The notes beneath the pieces were generated by a model. It did no database searches and had not been told where the DNA came from. It saw only the letters and a program-made list of their open reading frames with translations. From Pirellulaceae bacterium (lineage in GTDB: Bacteria; Planctomycetota; Planctomycetia; Pirellulales; Pirellulaceae): a stretch of 64,000 nt of DNA. The translations under genes were made by a program, and so were the position numbers. Of the stretch, positions 1-10,418 are shown one piece after another. Location: positions 108,886 through 172,885 of the forward strand of contig JAHDXO010000005.1 of assembly GCA_023382975.1 (NCBI GenBank). The letters are read 5' to 3'. Within the stretch, counting starts at the first letter, position 1. Each line of letters starts with the position of its first letter.

Positions 1-115
1 GTGGAGTTGTGGGGGGGGCCCCGTGGGGGGGCGGGAGAGTTTTCCCACCAAGGTTTAACCCGGGTTTTGGCCCAACCCCAAACACCCCCCCCGACCCCGG
101 GACGAGTTCCTACGG
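1..115. other. Low-complexity contig edge, probably unreliable sequence
   Basis: The first ~115 bases are dominated by runs of G, C and T, for example eight G followed by four C, then seven G, then later eight C. Nothing else in the window looks like this, and no open frame with normal codon use crosses it. Ordinary planctomycete sequence starts around position 115-120. The likeliest explanation is a poorly supported contig end. A natural GC-skewed element cannot be excluded from sequence alone. Confidence 0.6.
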
Positions 116-137
116 ATTCGGTTACGGTGGCATGAAA

Positions 138-164
138 TCCGAATTCTTGCAAATTCGGCGACGG
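138..164. repeat. Half-copy of the GAATTC palindromic repeat, upstream of the DUF3686 ATPase
   Basis: TCCGAATTC-TTGCA-AATTCGG followed by CGACGG matches the right arm of the complete repeat at 58162-58226, including the flanking GGCGACG. It lies 8 bases before the ATPase start codon. The same half-repeat also sits just upstream of the SDR at 58249, so the position relative to a start codon recurs. Confidence 0.6.
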
Positions 165-171
165 TGAAACG

Positions 172-3100
172 ATGGCAGACGCAGGTCCGAACGCTTCCCA
201 GAACGCACCGGAAATCCAACTCGAAGGCGGCACGTACGAGATCATCCGCAATCGGTTGAACGGGCACGCGCGCGAGCTGCGGTCCCGCTTGACCCGCTTG
301 AACGATGCGCGGAAGGACGTCTTCGGGGCGATCGAGACCCGGCTGCTGAACACCGAGCGGATCAGCACCGACCACAACTGCGTCCCGCGCGACATGGTGG
401 CGATCGGCAACCGGTTCATCTTCGGCTACAACGTCCACTTGGGCTTGAAGACCGAAACCGATCTGGCCGACGTGTTCTCGGTCTACGAGTTCCGCGATTC
501 GGCCTTTTCCCGTCTGGATCTGGAATTGATCGGCGACGAGCGGTTCGCGCGCGACTTCAAGGAGATCTACCGCTACTACCGCCACGCCGTGTTTGCCAAG
601 TTCTCGGTGATCGGACCGAATCTGTTCATGGTCTTCCGCGTGGGCAAGAACGTCACCGACATCAAGACGTTCAAATGGGCGATCCAGGGCGGACGCCTGA
701 TCTATCTGGACAACCGCAGCGACCACGAATTCCGCTACCCGCCGCAGTACGAGTTCCAGTGGCAGCGGACCACCCGCGACCAGCACCGGCACGGGTTGCA
801 TCCCCACATCTCGATCCAGGATCGGGTGTTCGTCGAGACCGTCGGCGGCGACTTGACGATCAAGATCGAGAACAACACGGATTCCGGCCAGGGCATCTAC
901 GCCGAAGACGTCGAAAACAAGGACCAGACGCTGGACGACGGCGAGATCTACTACGCCGTCGTCGGCAACCTGATCCTGATGAAGATCCGTCCCTACCAGG
1001 AAAAGGACTTCCGCTACATCGTCTACAACGACAAGATCAAGAAGGCCTTGCGGCTGGACTCGATCGCCCACGCCTGCGTATTGCTGCCCGACGATCACGG
1101 CATCATCTTCTCCAACGGCTACTACCTGCAGAGCGGCGAGAGCAAGATCTTCGAGAGCAATCTGACCGACATGCTGTTCGAGCAGCGGCTGGCGGCGTCC
1201 AACGGCGAAGACTTCCTGTACGCGTTCTACAACCGCGAGACGGGCGAGCACGTGCTGCTGCGGTACAATCTGATCGAACAGCGGGTCGAAACGCCGCTGC
1301 TCTGCAACGGCGCCGCGTTCTTCCCCGGCGGCGAATTGATCTGTTTTCGCGCCCAGCAAGAACCACAAAAGCACCATGCATTACAGATCTGGCAAACGCC
1401 CTACGTCAGCGAGGATTTCGTTCCCGACACCAACACCGATTCGCTGCTGTTCAAGATCGGCAACCGGGATCTGGTGCGCGGCATGGCCGAATGCCACGAA
1501 GTCCTGAACCTGATCGCCAAGGAAGACACCTACGCCAACCTGTACGTGGATTTGGCCAAACTGGCAGGCGATATCAGCGACGCCTATTTCTGGATCGGCA
1601 ATCCCGAGTGCTTCAACCTGAAGGAGATGCTGACTGAGATCCGCGGCACGGCCAGCGCCGCGATCGAAGAGTTTGAAAAGGTCACGCGGCTGAAACAGAA
1701 CACCGCCACGGAGACGAAACGAGTCGAGGCCCTGACCAAGGAAATCCTCGCCGCGGTCCACCGCAAGCGTTTCGACCATATCGACGAGTACGTCCGCTCG
1801 CTGGCCGACATGCGATCGATCCGCGGCGACATCATCGCGCTGCGCGACCTGCGGTACGTCGATACCGGACTGGTCGAGAAACTGGAGCAGGACGTCGTCG
1901 AGCAGGCCGACCGCTTGGCGCAGCGCTGCGTCCAGTTCCTGCTGCAACCCGCCGCGCTGGCGCCGTTCGAGAAGCGGATCGACGAGGAAACCTCGCGGAT
2001 CGAAACATTGACCAAGGTCAGCGACGCCAAGAAGCTGGAGGAAGAGATCACCGGCGGGGCGCGCGACCTGGAGATGCTGATCGAGATCGTCAGCAATCTG
2101 AAGATCGACGACGCCACGCACCGCACGGCGATCGTCGACAACATCTCCACGATCTTCGCCAAAGTCAACACCGCGCGGGCCGGGCTGAAACGCAAGGCCA
2201 AGGAATTGATGTCGGTCGAGGGCGTGGCCGAGTTCAATTCGCAGATCAAGCTGTTGAACCAGGGCGTGGTCAACTACCTGGACGTCTGTGACACGCCCGA
2301 GAAGTGCGAAGAGTTCCTGACCAAGATCATGATCCAGTTGGAGGAACTCGAAGGCCGCTTTGCCGAATTCGACGAATTCGTGGTCCAGTTGACGGAGAAA
2401 CGCCAGGAAGTCTACAACGCTTTCGAAACCCGCAAGCTGCAACTGGTCGAGGCGCGGAACCGCCGGGCCGCTGCGCTGATGAACGCGGCCGAGCGCATCC
2501 TGAAGGGCATCAAGGCCCGCGTCGAGGCGATGGAGGCGATCAACGACATCCACAGCTACTTCGCGTCGGACCTGATGATCGAAAAGATCCGCGACCTGGT
2601 CGACCAACTCCAGCAACTGGGCGATTCGGTCAAGGCGGACGACATCCAGAGCCGGCTGAAGACGCTCCGCGAAGACGCCGTCCGCCAGTTGAAGGACCGC
2701 CAGGAACTGTTCGTCGACGGGGCCATGATCATCCGCTTCGGCAAGCACCGCTTCTCGGTCAACTCGCAAGCGCTGGACCTGACCACCGTGTTGCGCGACG
2801 ACCGGATGTGTTTGCATCTGACCGGGACGAATTTTTTCGAGCCGATCGAGGATACCGAACTGCTGTCCGCCCGCGGCGTGTGGCAGCAAGAAATCGTCTC
2901 CGAAAACCGCGACGTGTACCGCGGCGAGTACTTGGCGTTCCAGATGCTGCGCGACCTGTCCCGGCCGCGGAGCCAGCGCGGCGAGGGCGTGCCGGAGATC
3001 GCCGAGGTGCTGGGCTACGACGAGCGGGCGCTGGCGGCCTTCGTCCAGCGGTTCATGGGGCCGCGCTACAACGAAGCTTACTCCAAGGGCGTCCACGACC

Positions 3101-5490
3101 ACGATGCCTCGCTGCTGCTGCGAACCCTGCTGGAGATGAAGTCGACCATCGGCCTGTTGCGGTTCCACACCCGAGCGCGGGCGCTGGGGAAGGTCTTCTG
3201 GCGATGCTTCGGCGACGCCGAACAGAAGCAGCGGATGGCGGCCAAGTTGACGGGCTTCGGCACGGTCGCCGAACTGTTTCCCGAAGCGACCGCGCAGGCT
3301 CAATACCTGGCCGAGCTGCGGAGGATGCTGACCGAATTCGTGACGCAAGCCGAACTGTTTGCGTCGTGGCTGGTGGACGAAGCGGCCGAGTACCTGTTCT
3401 GCGAACTCAGCGGCGGCGCCCGGTGGGTGATCAGCCGCCGCGCGGCGGACCTGCATGAATCGTTCCAGAACCATCTGCGGCAAACCGGATACGCCGACCG
3501 TTTCCAGCAGTCCGTCGGCCATCTCCAGGGCGATCCGGCCGGCAGCGTCCTGCTGCTGCGCGACTGGGTCGAATCATTCCTCGAACACCGCCCCGACACG
3601 CCCGAGGAAGATCTCGAATACGTCGACGAAATCGTCGAACTGCTGCACGGCGGACCCATCGATTCCCAGCGGATCGTCGCGGGTACGGTCACTCGCGACC
3701 TGACGGGACTGGCCGGATCGCACAACGCCGTCGAGGCGGGCCGGTATCATCTGAACTACAACCGCTTCCTGACCAAGCTGGGCCAGTACGAGCAGAACGT
3801 TGTACCCTGTTTCCTGCGCTACGTCGAACGGAAAAAGGAATTGGTCGACGAGGCGCGGCACGGCATGAAACTGGACGAATTCCGGCCCCGCGTCCTCACC
3901 TCGTTCGTCCGCAACCGGCTGATCGACGAAGTGTACCTGCCGCTGATCGGCGACAATCTGGCCAAACAGATCGGCGTGGCCGGCGAGGCGAAGCGGACCG
4001 ACCGCATGGGGTTGCTGCTGTTGATCTCGCCGCCCGGCTACGGCAAGACGACGTTGATGGAATACATAGCCAACCGGCTGGGCATCATCTTCATGAAGAT
4101 CAACGGGCCGGCCGTCGGGCACCAAGTCACGTCGCTGGACCCGGCCGAAGCGCCGAACGCCGCGGCCCGCGAGGAACTGCTGAAGCTGAATCTGTCGCTC
4201 GAAATGGGCGACAACGTCATGATCTACATCGACGACATCCAGCACTGCCACCCCGAGTTCCTGCAGAAATTCATCTCGCTGTGCGACGCCCAGCGCAAGA
4301 TCGAGGGCGTCTACAAAGGACGCACCCGCACGTACGATCTGCGCGGCCGGAAAGTCTGCGTCGTCATGGCGGGCAACCCGTACACCGAGAGCGGCGAACT
4401 GTTCCGCATCCCCGACATGCTGGCCAACCGGGCGGACATCTACAACCTGGGCGAGATCATCGGCGAAACGCGGGAGGCGTTCGAGATGAGCTACCTGGAA
4501 AACTGCCTGACCAGCAATCCGGTGCTTTCCAAACTGGCCAGCCGCAGCCAGAAGGACGTCTACGGCATCATCCGCATGGCCGAGCAACAGAGCCCAGAAG
4601 GAATCGAGTTGGAGGGCAACTACTCGCTGGAAGAGATCAACGAATTCGTCGTCACCATGCGCAAGCTGATCCGCGTCCGCGACGTCGTGCTGCGGGTCAA
4701 CCAGCAGTACATCCGCTCCGCCGCCCAGGCCGACGAGTACCGCACCGAACCGGCGTTTCTGCTGCAGGGCTCGTACCGCAACATGAACCGCATCGCCGAA
4801 AAGGTGCTGCCGATCATGAACGACCGGGAACTGGAAACGCTGATCCTGTCGAACTACGAGAACGACGCCCAGACCCTGACCCGCAACACCGAGTCCAACC
4901 TGCTGAAATTCAAGGAGATGCTCGGCTGGCTGTCGGCGGACGAGGCCAAACGCTGGGCGGACATCTGCCGCACGTTCCAGCAGAACCTGAAGATGAAGGG
5001 CATCGACACGGGCGACCATGTCGGCCAGGTGATCGTCCAGTTGCGCGAGTTCAACGACGGCTTGTACCAGATCCGCGAAGCGCTGGCCTCGGGGGTCAAG
5101 CAACTGGCTTCGCAGGACAGCCCGCAGCGCGACCTGTTCCTGGCGAACATGCTGCAGCATCTAAAGGACTTGAGCGGCAGCATGCAGTCGATCGGCGCCG
5201 CCGTGAAAGAAGCCGCGTCGGAAGCCGGGGCGATTCGCCAGCAAGCCATCGCACCGCCCGAACCGCCGCCGCAGACCGTGATCGTGCGGCATTCCGTCCC
5301 GCGTTCCATCCTGGACGTGATCCGCAGCCAGTTCGAACTGATGAACCGCTGGTTGCAACCGCTGTCCGACGCCGCCGGCACGCAGAGCCAGGAACTGGGA
5401 AAACTGCACCACGCCGTGCAGACCTGCTTGGCCAACTACTACGCTCTGATGCAGGACTTGGAACAGGCCCGCGATCAGAAGTCAAGCTGA
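172..5490 (+). CDS. DUF3686-type giant AAA ATPase ('DNA repair ATPase' family)
   Basis: This 1772-residue protein has the architecture of the large bacterial ATPases annotated as DNA repair ATPases: an N-terminal DUF3686-like region (roughly residues 20-450), a long helical and coiled-coil middle (about 480-900), and a C-terminal AAA module. The Walker A (SPPGYGKTT) lies near residue 1287 and the Walker B (MIYIDDIQ) near 1350. After it come sensor-like MAGNPYTESGELF and an arginine-rich lid region. No signal peptide or membrane segment is visible, so it should be cytoplasmic. The family name rests on annotation habit and the true substrate is unknown. The start at 172 fits the beginning of conserved sequence, but its ribosome site is weak. 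It stands alone, with GAATTC-type palindromes before and after it. Confidence 0.85.
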   Translation: MADAGPNASQNAPEIQLEGGTYEIIRNRLNGHARELRSRLTRLNDARKDVFGAIETRLLNTERISTDHNCVPRDMVAIGNRFIFGYNVHLGLKTETDLADVFSVYEFRDSAFSRLDLELIGDERFARDFKEIYRYYRHAVFAKFSVIGPNLFMVFRVGKNVTDIKTFKWAIQGGRLIYLDNRSDHEFRYPPQYEFQWQRTTRDQHRHGLHPHISIQDRVFVETVGGDLTIKIENNTDSGQGIYAEDVENKDQTLDDGEIYYAVVGNLILMKIRPYQEKDFRYIVYNDKIKKALRLDSIAHACVLLPDDHGIIFSNGYYLQSGESKIFESNLTDMLFEQRLAASNGEDFLYAFYNRETGEHVLLRYNLIEQRVETPLLCNGAAFFPGGELICFRAQQEPQKHHALQIWQTPYVSEDFVPDTNTDSLLFKIGNRDLVRGMAECHEVLNLIAKEDTYANLYVDLAKLAGDISDAYFWIGNPECFNLKEMLTEIRGTASAAIEEFEKVTRLKQNTATETKRVEALTKEILAAVHRKRFDHIDEYVRSLADMRSIRGDIIALRDLRYVDTGLVEKLEQDVVEQADRLAQRCVQFLLQPAALAPFEKRIDEETSRIETLTKVSDAKKLEEEITGGARDLEMLIEIVSNLKIDDATHRTAIVDNISTIFAKVNTARAGLKRKAKELMSVEGVAEFNSQIKLLNQGVVNYLDVCDTPEKCEEFLTKIMIQLEELEGRFAEFDEFVVQLTEKRQEVYNAFETRKLQLVEARNRRAAALMNAAERILKGIKARVEAMEAINDIHSYFASDLMIEKIRDLVDQLQQLGDSVKADDIQSRLKTLREDAVRQLKDRQELFVDGAMIIRFGKHRFSVNSQALDLTTVLRDDRMCLHLTGTNFFEPIEDTELLSARGVWQQEIVSENRDVYRGEYLAFQMLRDLSRPRSQRGEGVPEIAEVLGYDERALAAFVQRFMGPRYNEAYSKGVHDHDASLLLRTLLEMKSTIGLLRFHTRARALGKVFWRCFGDAEQKQRMAAKLTGFGTVAELFPEATAQAQYLAELRRMLTEFVTQAELFASWLVDEAAEYLFCELSGGARWVISRRAADLHESFQNHLRQTGYADRFQQSVGHLQGDPAGSVLLLRDWVESFLEHRPDTPEEDLEYVDEIVELLHGGPIDSQRIVAGTVTRDLTGLAGSHNAVEAGRYHLNYNRFLTKLGQYEQNVVPCFLRYVERKKELVDEARHGMKLDEFRPRVLTSFVRNRLIDEVYLPLIGDNLAKQIGVAGEAKRTDRMGLLLLISPPGYGKTTLMEYIANRLGIIFMKINGPAVGHQVTSLDPAEAPNAAAREELLKLNLSLEMGDNVMIYIDDIQHCHPEFLQKFISLCDAQRKIEGVYKGRTRTYDLRGRKVCVVMAGNPYTESGELFRIPDMLANRADIYNLGEIIGETREAFEMSYLENCLTSNPVLSKLASRSQKDVYGIIRMAEQQSPEGIELEGNYSLEEINEFVVTMRKLIRVRDVVLRVNQQYIRSAAQADEYRTEPAFLLQGSYRNMNRIAEKVLPIMNDRELETLILSNYENDAQTLTRNTESNLLKFKEMLGWLSADEAKRWADICRTFQQNLKMKGIDTGDHVGQVIVQLREFNDGLYQIREALASGVKQLASQDSPQRDLFLANMLQHLKDLSGSMQSIGAAVKEAASEAGAIRQQAIAPPEPPPQTVIVRHSVPRSILDVIRSQFELMNRWLQPLSDAAGTQSQELGKLHHAVQTCLANYYALMQDLEQARDQKSS

Positions 5491-5500
5491 CCCGCCCCGT

Positions 5501-5602
5501 AGCTGAATTCGTGAGAATTCAGACCGTCCGGCCAGTGCGCACCCGAATTCGCGAGACTTCGGACCATCGCACGAGAGGTCCGAATTCTCACGAATTCGGC
5601 TA
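5501..5602. repeat. GAATTCGTGAGAATTC palindromic repeat cluster, three arms
   Basis: Just after the ATPase stop come three related arms: CTGAATTCGTGAGAATTCAG (5503-5522), a degenerate CCGAATTCGCGAGACTTCGG (5543-5562), and CCGAATTCTCACGAATTCGG (5580-5599). Each is close to a perfect palindrome, and the first and last are inverted relative to each other, so the block can fold into one long hairpin. It may act as a terminator for the ATPase and for the convergent lipoprotein gene. It belongs to the same family as 58162-58226. Confidence 0.8.
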
Positions 5603-5625
5603 CCGATCTACCTGCTATCAGCACA

Positions 5626-6090
5626 TCACTCGGAAGTCAGTTCGAACTTGAAGTCGTTTGCACCTCCGGCGCTGACGTCGGCGGTCAATCCCGACTTGGT
5701 GCCGTCACTGTACTTCTCGGGCAGCTTGTTCACCGTCACAGCGGGTGTCACTTCCTTGCCGGCGTTAATCGCCTCGTGCTCTTCGTCGGGCGTCATTCCA
5801 CCGGTCGTCTCCGTCTTGGTGATCGCCACCGTGTACTTGCCAGCGATCGCCCCATCGTCTTTGTTGTAGGTCGTCAACTTGAACCGGCCCGATCCATCCG
5901 TGATGCCCGTGGCGCCGCGTTCTTGCCCCGACGCTGCTCCGAAAATTACCGTTGCCCCCTCGACTGGCGAGCCGTCCAGGCTAACCACTCCGGTCACCTG
6001 AACCGTGGGTTGTTTCGAAGATCCGCCTCCGCATCCGCCCGCAACCATCGCCAACAGAATCACAACGCTCCACTTGGCCGCTCTCATCAT
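5626..6090 (-). CDS. Small lipoprotein with carboxypeptidase-regulatory-like fold
   Basis: This 154-residue protein has a lipoprotein signal (hydrophobic stretch ending VAGGC, lipidated Cys near residue 20). The body (VQVTGVVSLDGSPVEGATVIF, then GRFKLTTY and GKYTVAITK) is the transthyretin or carboxypeptidase-regulatory-like beta sandwich very common in planctomycete lipoproteins, often encoded next to DUF1559 genes. It should sit in a membrane facing the periplasm, and its function is unknown. It is divergent from the first DUF1559 gene, with 134 bp between the starts. Either of two adjacent ATG codons could be used, preceded by AGGGGGCG. Confidence 0.8.
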   Translation of the reverse strand: MMRAAKWSVVILLAMVAGGCGGGSSKQPTVQVTGVVSLDGSPVEGATVIFGAASGQERGATGITDGSGRFKLTTYNKDDGAIAGKYTVAITKTETTGGMTPDEEHEAINAGKEVTPAVTVNKLPEKYSDGTKSGLTADVSAGGANDFKFELTSE

Positions 6091-6224
6091 CGCCCCCTAA
6101 CCTCGCAAAAAAGGAAGAAACATTGGCCTCGGTCTATGCAAAGGAGTAGTATAGATGTAAATTTAGTGTTGTGTCGAGGTCCGGTATTTTTTCCCATCTT
6201 CCAGTTTTTCGAGGAGTCCTTCCG

Positions 6225-7268
6225 ATGAACCGTCGTGTTCGAAACAGAGCGTTCACTTTGGTCGAGTTGCTGGTGGTGATCGCCATCATCGGCATTCTGG
6301 TCGCACTGCTGCTACCAGCCATCCAAGCGGCCCGCGAGGCGGCCCGACGCACGCAGTGCAACAACAATCTCAAACAGTGGGGTATCGCGTTGCACAATCA
6401 CCACGACACGTTCCAGTATTTTCCGCCCCACACAGAAATTGGTGGTGGGCACCATGATCGACGAAACGGTTTCATTCCGCTCCTCAATTTCGCCGAGCAG
6501 ACCTCCGCTTTCGATGACATCTGTTCTGATCTGACCAAGGCACCGTGGGACGGCTGGGATCCGTGGCGTATCCAGATTCCCGCGATGCAGTGTCCTTCGT
6601 CGCCGGCACCTGTGAGTTTCAACAACGCTCAAAGGACTCGGAATAACTATCGGTTCTGTGTCGGCGATGCGGTGCGGCATCATGACGGCGACATGCGGTC
6701 GTTGGCCCGAGGAGTCTTCCGCCGTGGCGGTCTGAACGTCGCGAACAACACCTTGCCCAAGCCGGGCTACAACATGCGGGAGATCATCGACGGAACCAGC
6801 ACCACGGTAGCCATGTCCGAGAAGATCGCGATGGTCGACGGAGCCAGCATTATGTTGGGTGGTTGGTCCGGCAGTCAGGCGCCGGATGCGACCACTCCCC
6901 CTGGGTTCTGTGCTGCAACGGCACCCGGCGGTTTCTACACGACTGGCCGGATCGAGGAAAGCCGCTGGAATGACGGACGCCCGGCGTACTCTGTGTTCCA
7001 CACGATCCTGGCACCGAACAGTCCAAGTTGCACGCGACCATCGTCCGCCGGCAACATTCACGACCACGACCGAAATCTCGCCACTGCCACTAGTTTGCAC
7101 CCGGGCGGCGTGAACGTCTTGTTCTGCGATGGATCGGTTCGTTTTGTGACGGACGGAATTGACACGGGAAACCTGTCGGCAGTCTACCCCTCGACGGGAC
7201 CAAGCCCGTACGGTGTCTGGGGTGCTTTGGGAACCCGAGCGGGTGGCGAAGCAGTTCCGTCGTTCTGA
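6225..7268 (+). CDS. DUF1559 pseudopilin-like protein, copy 1
   Basis: This 347-residue protein has a type IV pilin/pseudopilin N-terminus: a short basic leader, then [20 protein letters not shown], the prepilin peptidase cleavage and methylation motif. Next come the planctomycete pattern [20 protein letters not shown] and a C-terminal [20 protein letters not shown] box typical of DUF1559. The start is ATG 6225, because GAGGAG lies 8 bases upstream; the longer open frame beginning at 6171 has no such signal. These proteins are exported and probably membrane-anchored, and planctomycetes encode dozens of them with unknown roles. The next gene is a close paralogue. Confidence 0.93.
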   Translation: MNRRVRNRAFTLVELLVVIAIIGILVALLLPAIQAAREAARRTQCNNNLKQWGIALHNHHDTFQYFPPHTEIGGGHHDRRNGFIPLLNFAEQTSAFDDICSDLTKAPWDGWDPWRIQIPAMQCPSSPAPVSFNNAQRTRNNYRFCVGDAVRHHDGDMRSLARGVFRRGGLNVANNTLPKPGYNMREIIDGTSTTVAMSEKIAMVDGASIMLGGWSGSQAPDATTPPGFCAATAPGGFYTTGRIEESRWNDGRPAYSVFHTILAPNSPSCTRPSSAGNIHDHDRNLATATSLHPGGVNVLFCDGSVRFVTDGIDTGNLSAVYPSTGPSPYGVWGALGTRAGGEAVPSF

Positions 7269-7322
7269 CGCACATCTGCCGTCGGCAATTCGCCCGGCAA
7301 TCCAGGATCAACGAAAATCGCA

Positions 7323-7357
7323 GCCTCGAAGCCAACACGGCTTCGAGGCTTTTTTTT
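7323..7357 (+). terminator. Strong rho-independent terminator
   Basis: GCCTCGAAGCC and its perfect complement GGCTTCGAGGC form an 11-bp stem around an AACAC loop, followed by eight T residues. It lies 55 bp after the first DUF1559 stop and separates it from the second copy, so the two pseudopilins are probably separate transcription units. Confidence 0.95.
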
Positions 7358-7582
7358 GGGAAATCTCCTGTTCATTCCAAGAGGATTCGGAACCACAGCG
7401 TTACTTCTGGGGTTTACCTTCCCGAAATCGATCCCGCTCGTATCCGAGATCGATTCCGCGTTATCGCGTGATGAACCTGTCATTAGGGTCGGTCGAACCC
7501 GTCAGAAAGTTCCATTTTCAAGTGCGTGTGCCAGCTTGTGCTGACACCAAATTCTCTATTCTGCTTTGATAGGAGTTCTCCA

Positions 7583-8647
7583 GTGCGCATACGATCCAGG
7601 AAAAGTGGCTTTACTCTCGTGGAATTGCTGGTGGTGATCGCCATCATCGGCATTCTGGTCGCCCTGCTGTTGCCGGCCATTCAGGCAGCCCGCGAAGCGG
7701 CCCGACGCACGCAGTGCAACAACAACCTCAAACAGTGGGGCATCGCGTTGCACAACCATCACGACACCTTCCAGTATCTACCGCCTTTCAAGGAAATCGG
7801 CGGGGGCCACAACGCACGGCGCAATGGTTTTGTTCCACTGCTGAACTTCGCCGAACAGTCCGCTGCGTACGAGGAGACGACGGAGAACTTGGCCGCGAAT
7901 CCTTGGGATAACGTTCAGATGTGGGCCGGACGATTCCCCGCCATGGAATGTCCGTCTTCGCCGGCGCCGGTCGCTTTCCGCGCACCGCAACGGACCCGGC
8001 TGAACTACCGCTTCTGCATGGGTGACGCGGTGCGGCAACACGACAGCAATAACGACGCCAACAACGCTTCACCGGGAACCCGGGTGGCGGTTCGCGGGGT
8101 TTTTCGTCAAGGCGGGTATAACGTGGCGAACAACGATCTCCCCAAGCCGGGTTACAACATGCGAGAAATCGTCGACGGAACCAGCACCACGGTGGCGATG
8201 TCGGAGAAGATCTCGATGGTGGATCCGGCGACGATCATGTTGGGTGGTTGGTCGGAAACGTTGGCAGACCCGAACCCGGGCGCCTGCGCCGGATCGGCTC
8301 CTGGCGGGTTCTATACGGCCGGTCGAATCGACTCCGATACGCGATGGAATGATGGCCAGCCGGCTTATTCCACTTTTCATACCATCTTAGCGCCGAACAG
8401 CCCGAGCTGCGCGCGACCGGCGTCCGCGGGCAATATCCACGATATGAATCGAATCCTGAGCACCGCCACAAGCCTGCACCCGGGCGGGGTCAACGTTCTG
8501 TTCTGCGACGGGTCGGTGAAGTTCGTCACGGACAACATCGACACCGGCAATCTCTCGGCGGCCTATCCGTCCACCGGTCCCAGCCCCTACGGCGTGTGGG
8601 GTGCGTTGGGTTCCCGCGCCGGCAAAGAAGCCGTGCCGAAGTTCTGA
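7583..8647 (+). CDS. DUF1559 pseudopilin-like protein, copy 2
   Basis: This 354-residue paralogue of the preceding gene shares nearly the whole pilin-like N-terminus and the [17 protein letters not shown] box, with insertions around the middle ([16 protein letters not shown]). The start is read as GTG 7583 because AGGAG lies 7 bases upstream and the protein then begins [16 protein letters not shown], an ideal prepilin leader. An in-frame upstream start at 7526 would add an unlikely extension. Its 3' end overlaps the convergent Hsp70 gene by 61 bp. Tandem duplication explains the pair. Confidence 0.92.
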   Translation: MRIRSRKSGFTLVELLVVIAIIGILVALLLPAIQAAREAARRTQCNNNLKQWGIALHNHHDTFQYLPPFKEIGGGHNARRNGFVPLLNFAEQSAAYEETTENLAANPWDNVQMWAGRFPAMECPSSPAPVAFRAPQRTRLNYRFCMGDAVRQHDSNNDANNASPGTRVAVRGVFRQGGYNVANNDLPKPGYNMREIVDGTSTTVAMSEKISMVDPATIMLGGWSETLADPNPGACAGSAPGGFYTAGRIDSDTRWNDGQPAYSTFHTILAPNSPSCARPASAGNIHDMNRILSTATSLHPGGVNVLFCDGSVKFVTDNIDTGNLSAAYPSTGPSPYGVWGALGSRAGKEAVPKF

Positions 8648-10344
8648 GGCAAGTTCGCCGTTCTGATCCCTTGGAAGAACGCTTGCAGTGCGGCATCGGG
8701 CGGGGCTGCTTGGAGATCGGCTTCAGCCGAGACAGCCTCGTCCGGCTCCTGGGCCCCAGCGGTCGCGGCGTCGCCTTCCGCTACCGTTCCGGCCGCATCA
8801 AATTCGGCCAGCAGATCGCCGCGATCGATGGCCGCCTGCCATTGGGCAAACGCTTCGTCCGACAGGTTCGAACTGCGGCGGATCGTGATCGCCGCGTGGC
8901 GGCCGGTTCCGGGCAAAGCGGCGCCCACGGTCAACAACCCGCTGGCCGAATAGTCGAAGCTGACCCGCACGCGGCTGTGCGCCGGCAGATCGCCGGGCAG
9001 TTCCGCGACCACACACTTGCCGATCGGCGTGGCGTGCATGCCGGTGACGTCGCCTCCCTCGACCACGCTCACCCGCACGTTCGCCTGGCCGTCGCGCTGG
9101 GTGACGAAATCGCAAACACCCGCCGCTGGCAGCGGCGTGTTGCGTGGGATCAGCACTCGGCGACGGCGCAGGCCGGTGCCGGACTCGATAGCCAGGACGC
9201 CCAGGTCGTGCGAGTTGACGTTGCGTACCGAGACGCCTTGGAACTGCGGATGATCGGGCCGGTCTTGCAACGCGGCGTAGATGGCGGCGCCGTGCGCGAC
9301 GGCCTCGTCCGCCGCCAGTGATCGGTCGGGCTCCAGTCCGCTCTCGGCTCGCAGCATCTGCTGGACCATCGCCATGCGGGTGGCGCCGCCGACCAGCAGC
9401 ACTCGTGTCAGATCGGCCCACGAGCGGCCGGCTTCCTTCAGCACCCGCCGACACGTCAGCATGGTTCGGTCGAGCAGATCGCCCGTCAACGCCTCGAATT
9501 GCTCTCGCGACAGGGCGATGCGCAAACGGTGCCCATCGAGGGCGAACGGCAAATCGACTTCGTCGCGAGCGGTGAGCGCGTGCTTCGCCTCGATGGCCTC
9601 CCAGCGCAATCGGGCGAGGGCATGTTCATCCTGCCGCGGATCGGTGCCGGACTGTTCGAGAAATCGTTCCGCCACATGGTCGACGATCCGACTGTCCCAA
9701 TCCATGCCGCCCAGATAGACATCGCCGCCCGTGGCGATCGTGCGGTACTGCGGGCCGTCGATGTCCATCAACGTGACGTCGAATGTGCCTCCGCCCAGGT
9801 CGTAGACCAACAGCGTTTCGCGGCGGTGGCTTTCGGCGCGCGGCGTCAGGAATCCCTGCTGGACCCCGTAGGCGATGGCCGCAGCGGTCGGTTCGTTGAT
9901 GATGTCCAGAACGTCCAGGCCCGCCAGGCGTCCGGCATCGCGAGTCGCGCGGCGGCGCGGTTCATTGAAGTACGCGGGCACCGTGATGACCGCCTTGGTG
10001 AACTCGCCCAATTTCAGCCGGGCATCGTCCCGCAGTTTGCGCAGCACCAACGCCTGGAGTACCTCGGGCGGGAAACTCCTGCCGCAGATCGGCGATGGAT
10101 ATGACGACTCGCCCATGTACCGCTTGGCGAATTGAGCGACCCGCGACGGCTCGAACTCCGCCGCCTTGACGGCTGGTTTGCCCACAACGATGCGCGAACG
10201 ATCGAAGTAGACGGCAGTAGGGGTAAGAGCGTCGCCTTCGGCATTCGACAGGGTCCAGGGACGCCCCGAGTTGTCGACGTGGGCCAGGACCGAGTAGGTC
10301 GTCCCCAAATCGATTCCCACCGCTGTGTTCGTCGCCGAGTTCAT
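8587..10344 (-). CDS. Hsp70/DnaK-like chaperone paralogue
   Basis: This 585-residue protein carries the Hsp70 nucleotide-binding signatures: [15 protein letters not shown] near residue 8, [37 protein letters not shown] near residue 200 and LLVGGATRM near 335. The substrate-binding beta domain is recognisable but divergent, and the alpha-helical lid is short, giving a protein about 50 residues shorter than DnaK. No grpE or dnaJ is adjacent. It is probably a specialised paralogue rather than the housekeeping DnaK. The C-terminal tail is low in conserved features and is read antisense through the end of the second DUF1559 gene. Confidence 0.9.
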   Translation of the reverse strand: MNSATNTAVGIDLGTTYSVLAHVDNSGRPWTLSNAEGDALTPTAVYFDRSRIVVGKPAVKAAEFEPSRVAQFAKRYMGESSYPSPICGRSFPPEVLQALVLRKLRDDARLKLGEFTKAVITVPAYFNEPRRRATRDAGRLAGLDVLDIINEPTAAAIAYGVQQGFLTPRAESHRRETLLVYDLGGGTFDVTLMDIDGPQYRTIATGGDVYLGGMDWDSRIVDHVAERFLEQSGTDPRQDEHALARLRWEAIEAKHALTARDEVDLPFALDGHRLRIALSREQFEALTGDLLDRTMLTCRRVLKEAGRSWADLTRVLLVGGATRMAMVQQMLRAESGLEPDRSLAADEAVAHGAAIYAALQDRPDHPQFQGVSVRNVNSHDLGVLAIESGTGLRRRRVLIPRNTPLPAAGVCDFVTQRDGQANVRVSVVEGGDVTGMHATPIGKCVVAELPGDLPAHSRVRVSFDYSASGLLTVGAALPGTGRHAAITIRRSSNLSDEAFAQWQAAIDRGDLLAEFDAAGTVAEGDAATAGAQEPDEAVSAEADLQAAPPDAALQAFFQGIRTANLPQNFGTASLPAREPNAPHTP

Positions 10345-10418
10345 CGGTTGGTTACTCCTTGGTTGCGAGGTGCTTGCGCTGGTGTCCTCGCTTCAGCGCG
10401 TTGGCTTCTTGAAAAAAT

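Noticed and set aside
55-5485. Many long open frames antisense to the DUF3686 gene (for example 55-1377, 1381-3522 and 3574-5160 minus)
   Set aside because: Their products are rich in Val, Leu, Gln, Asp, Arg and Ala with no family motifs. They are the usual antisense shadow of G+C-rich genes.
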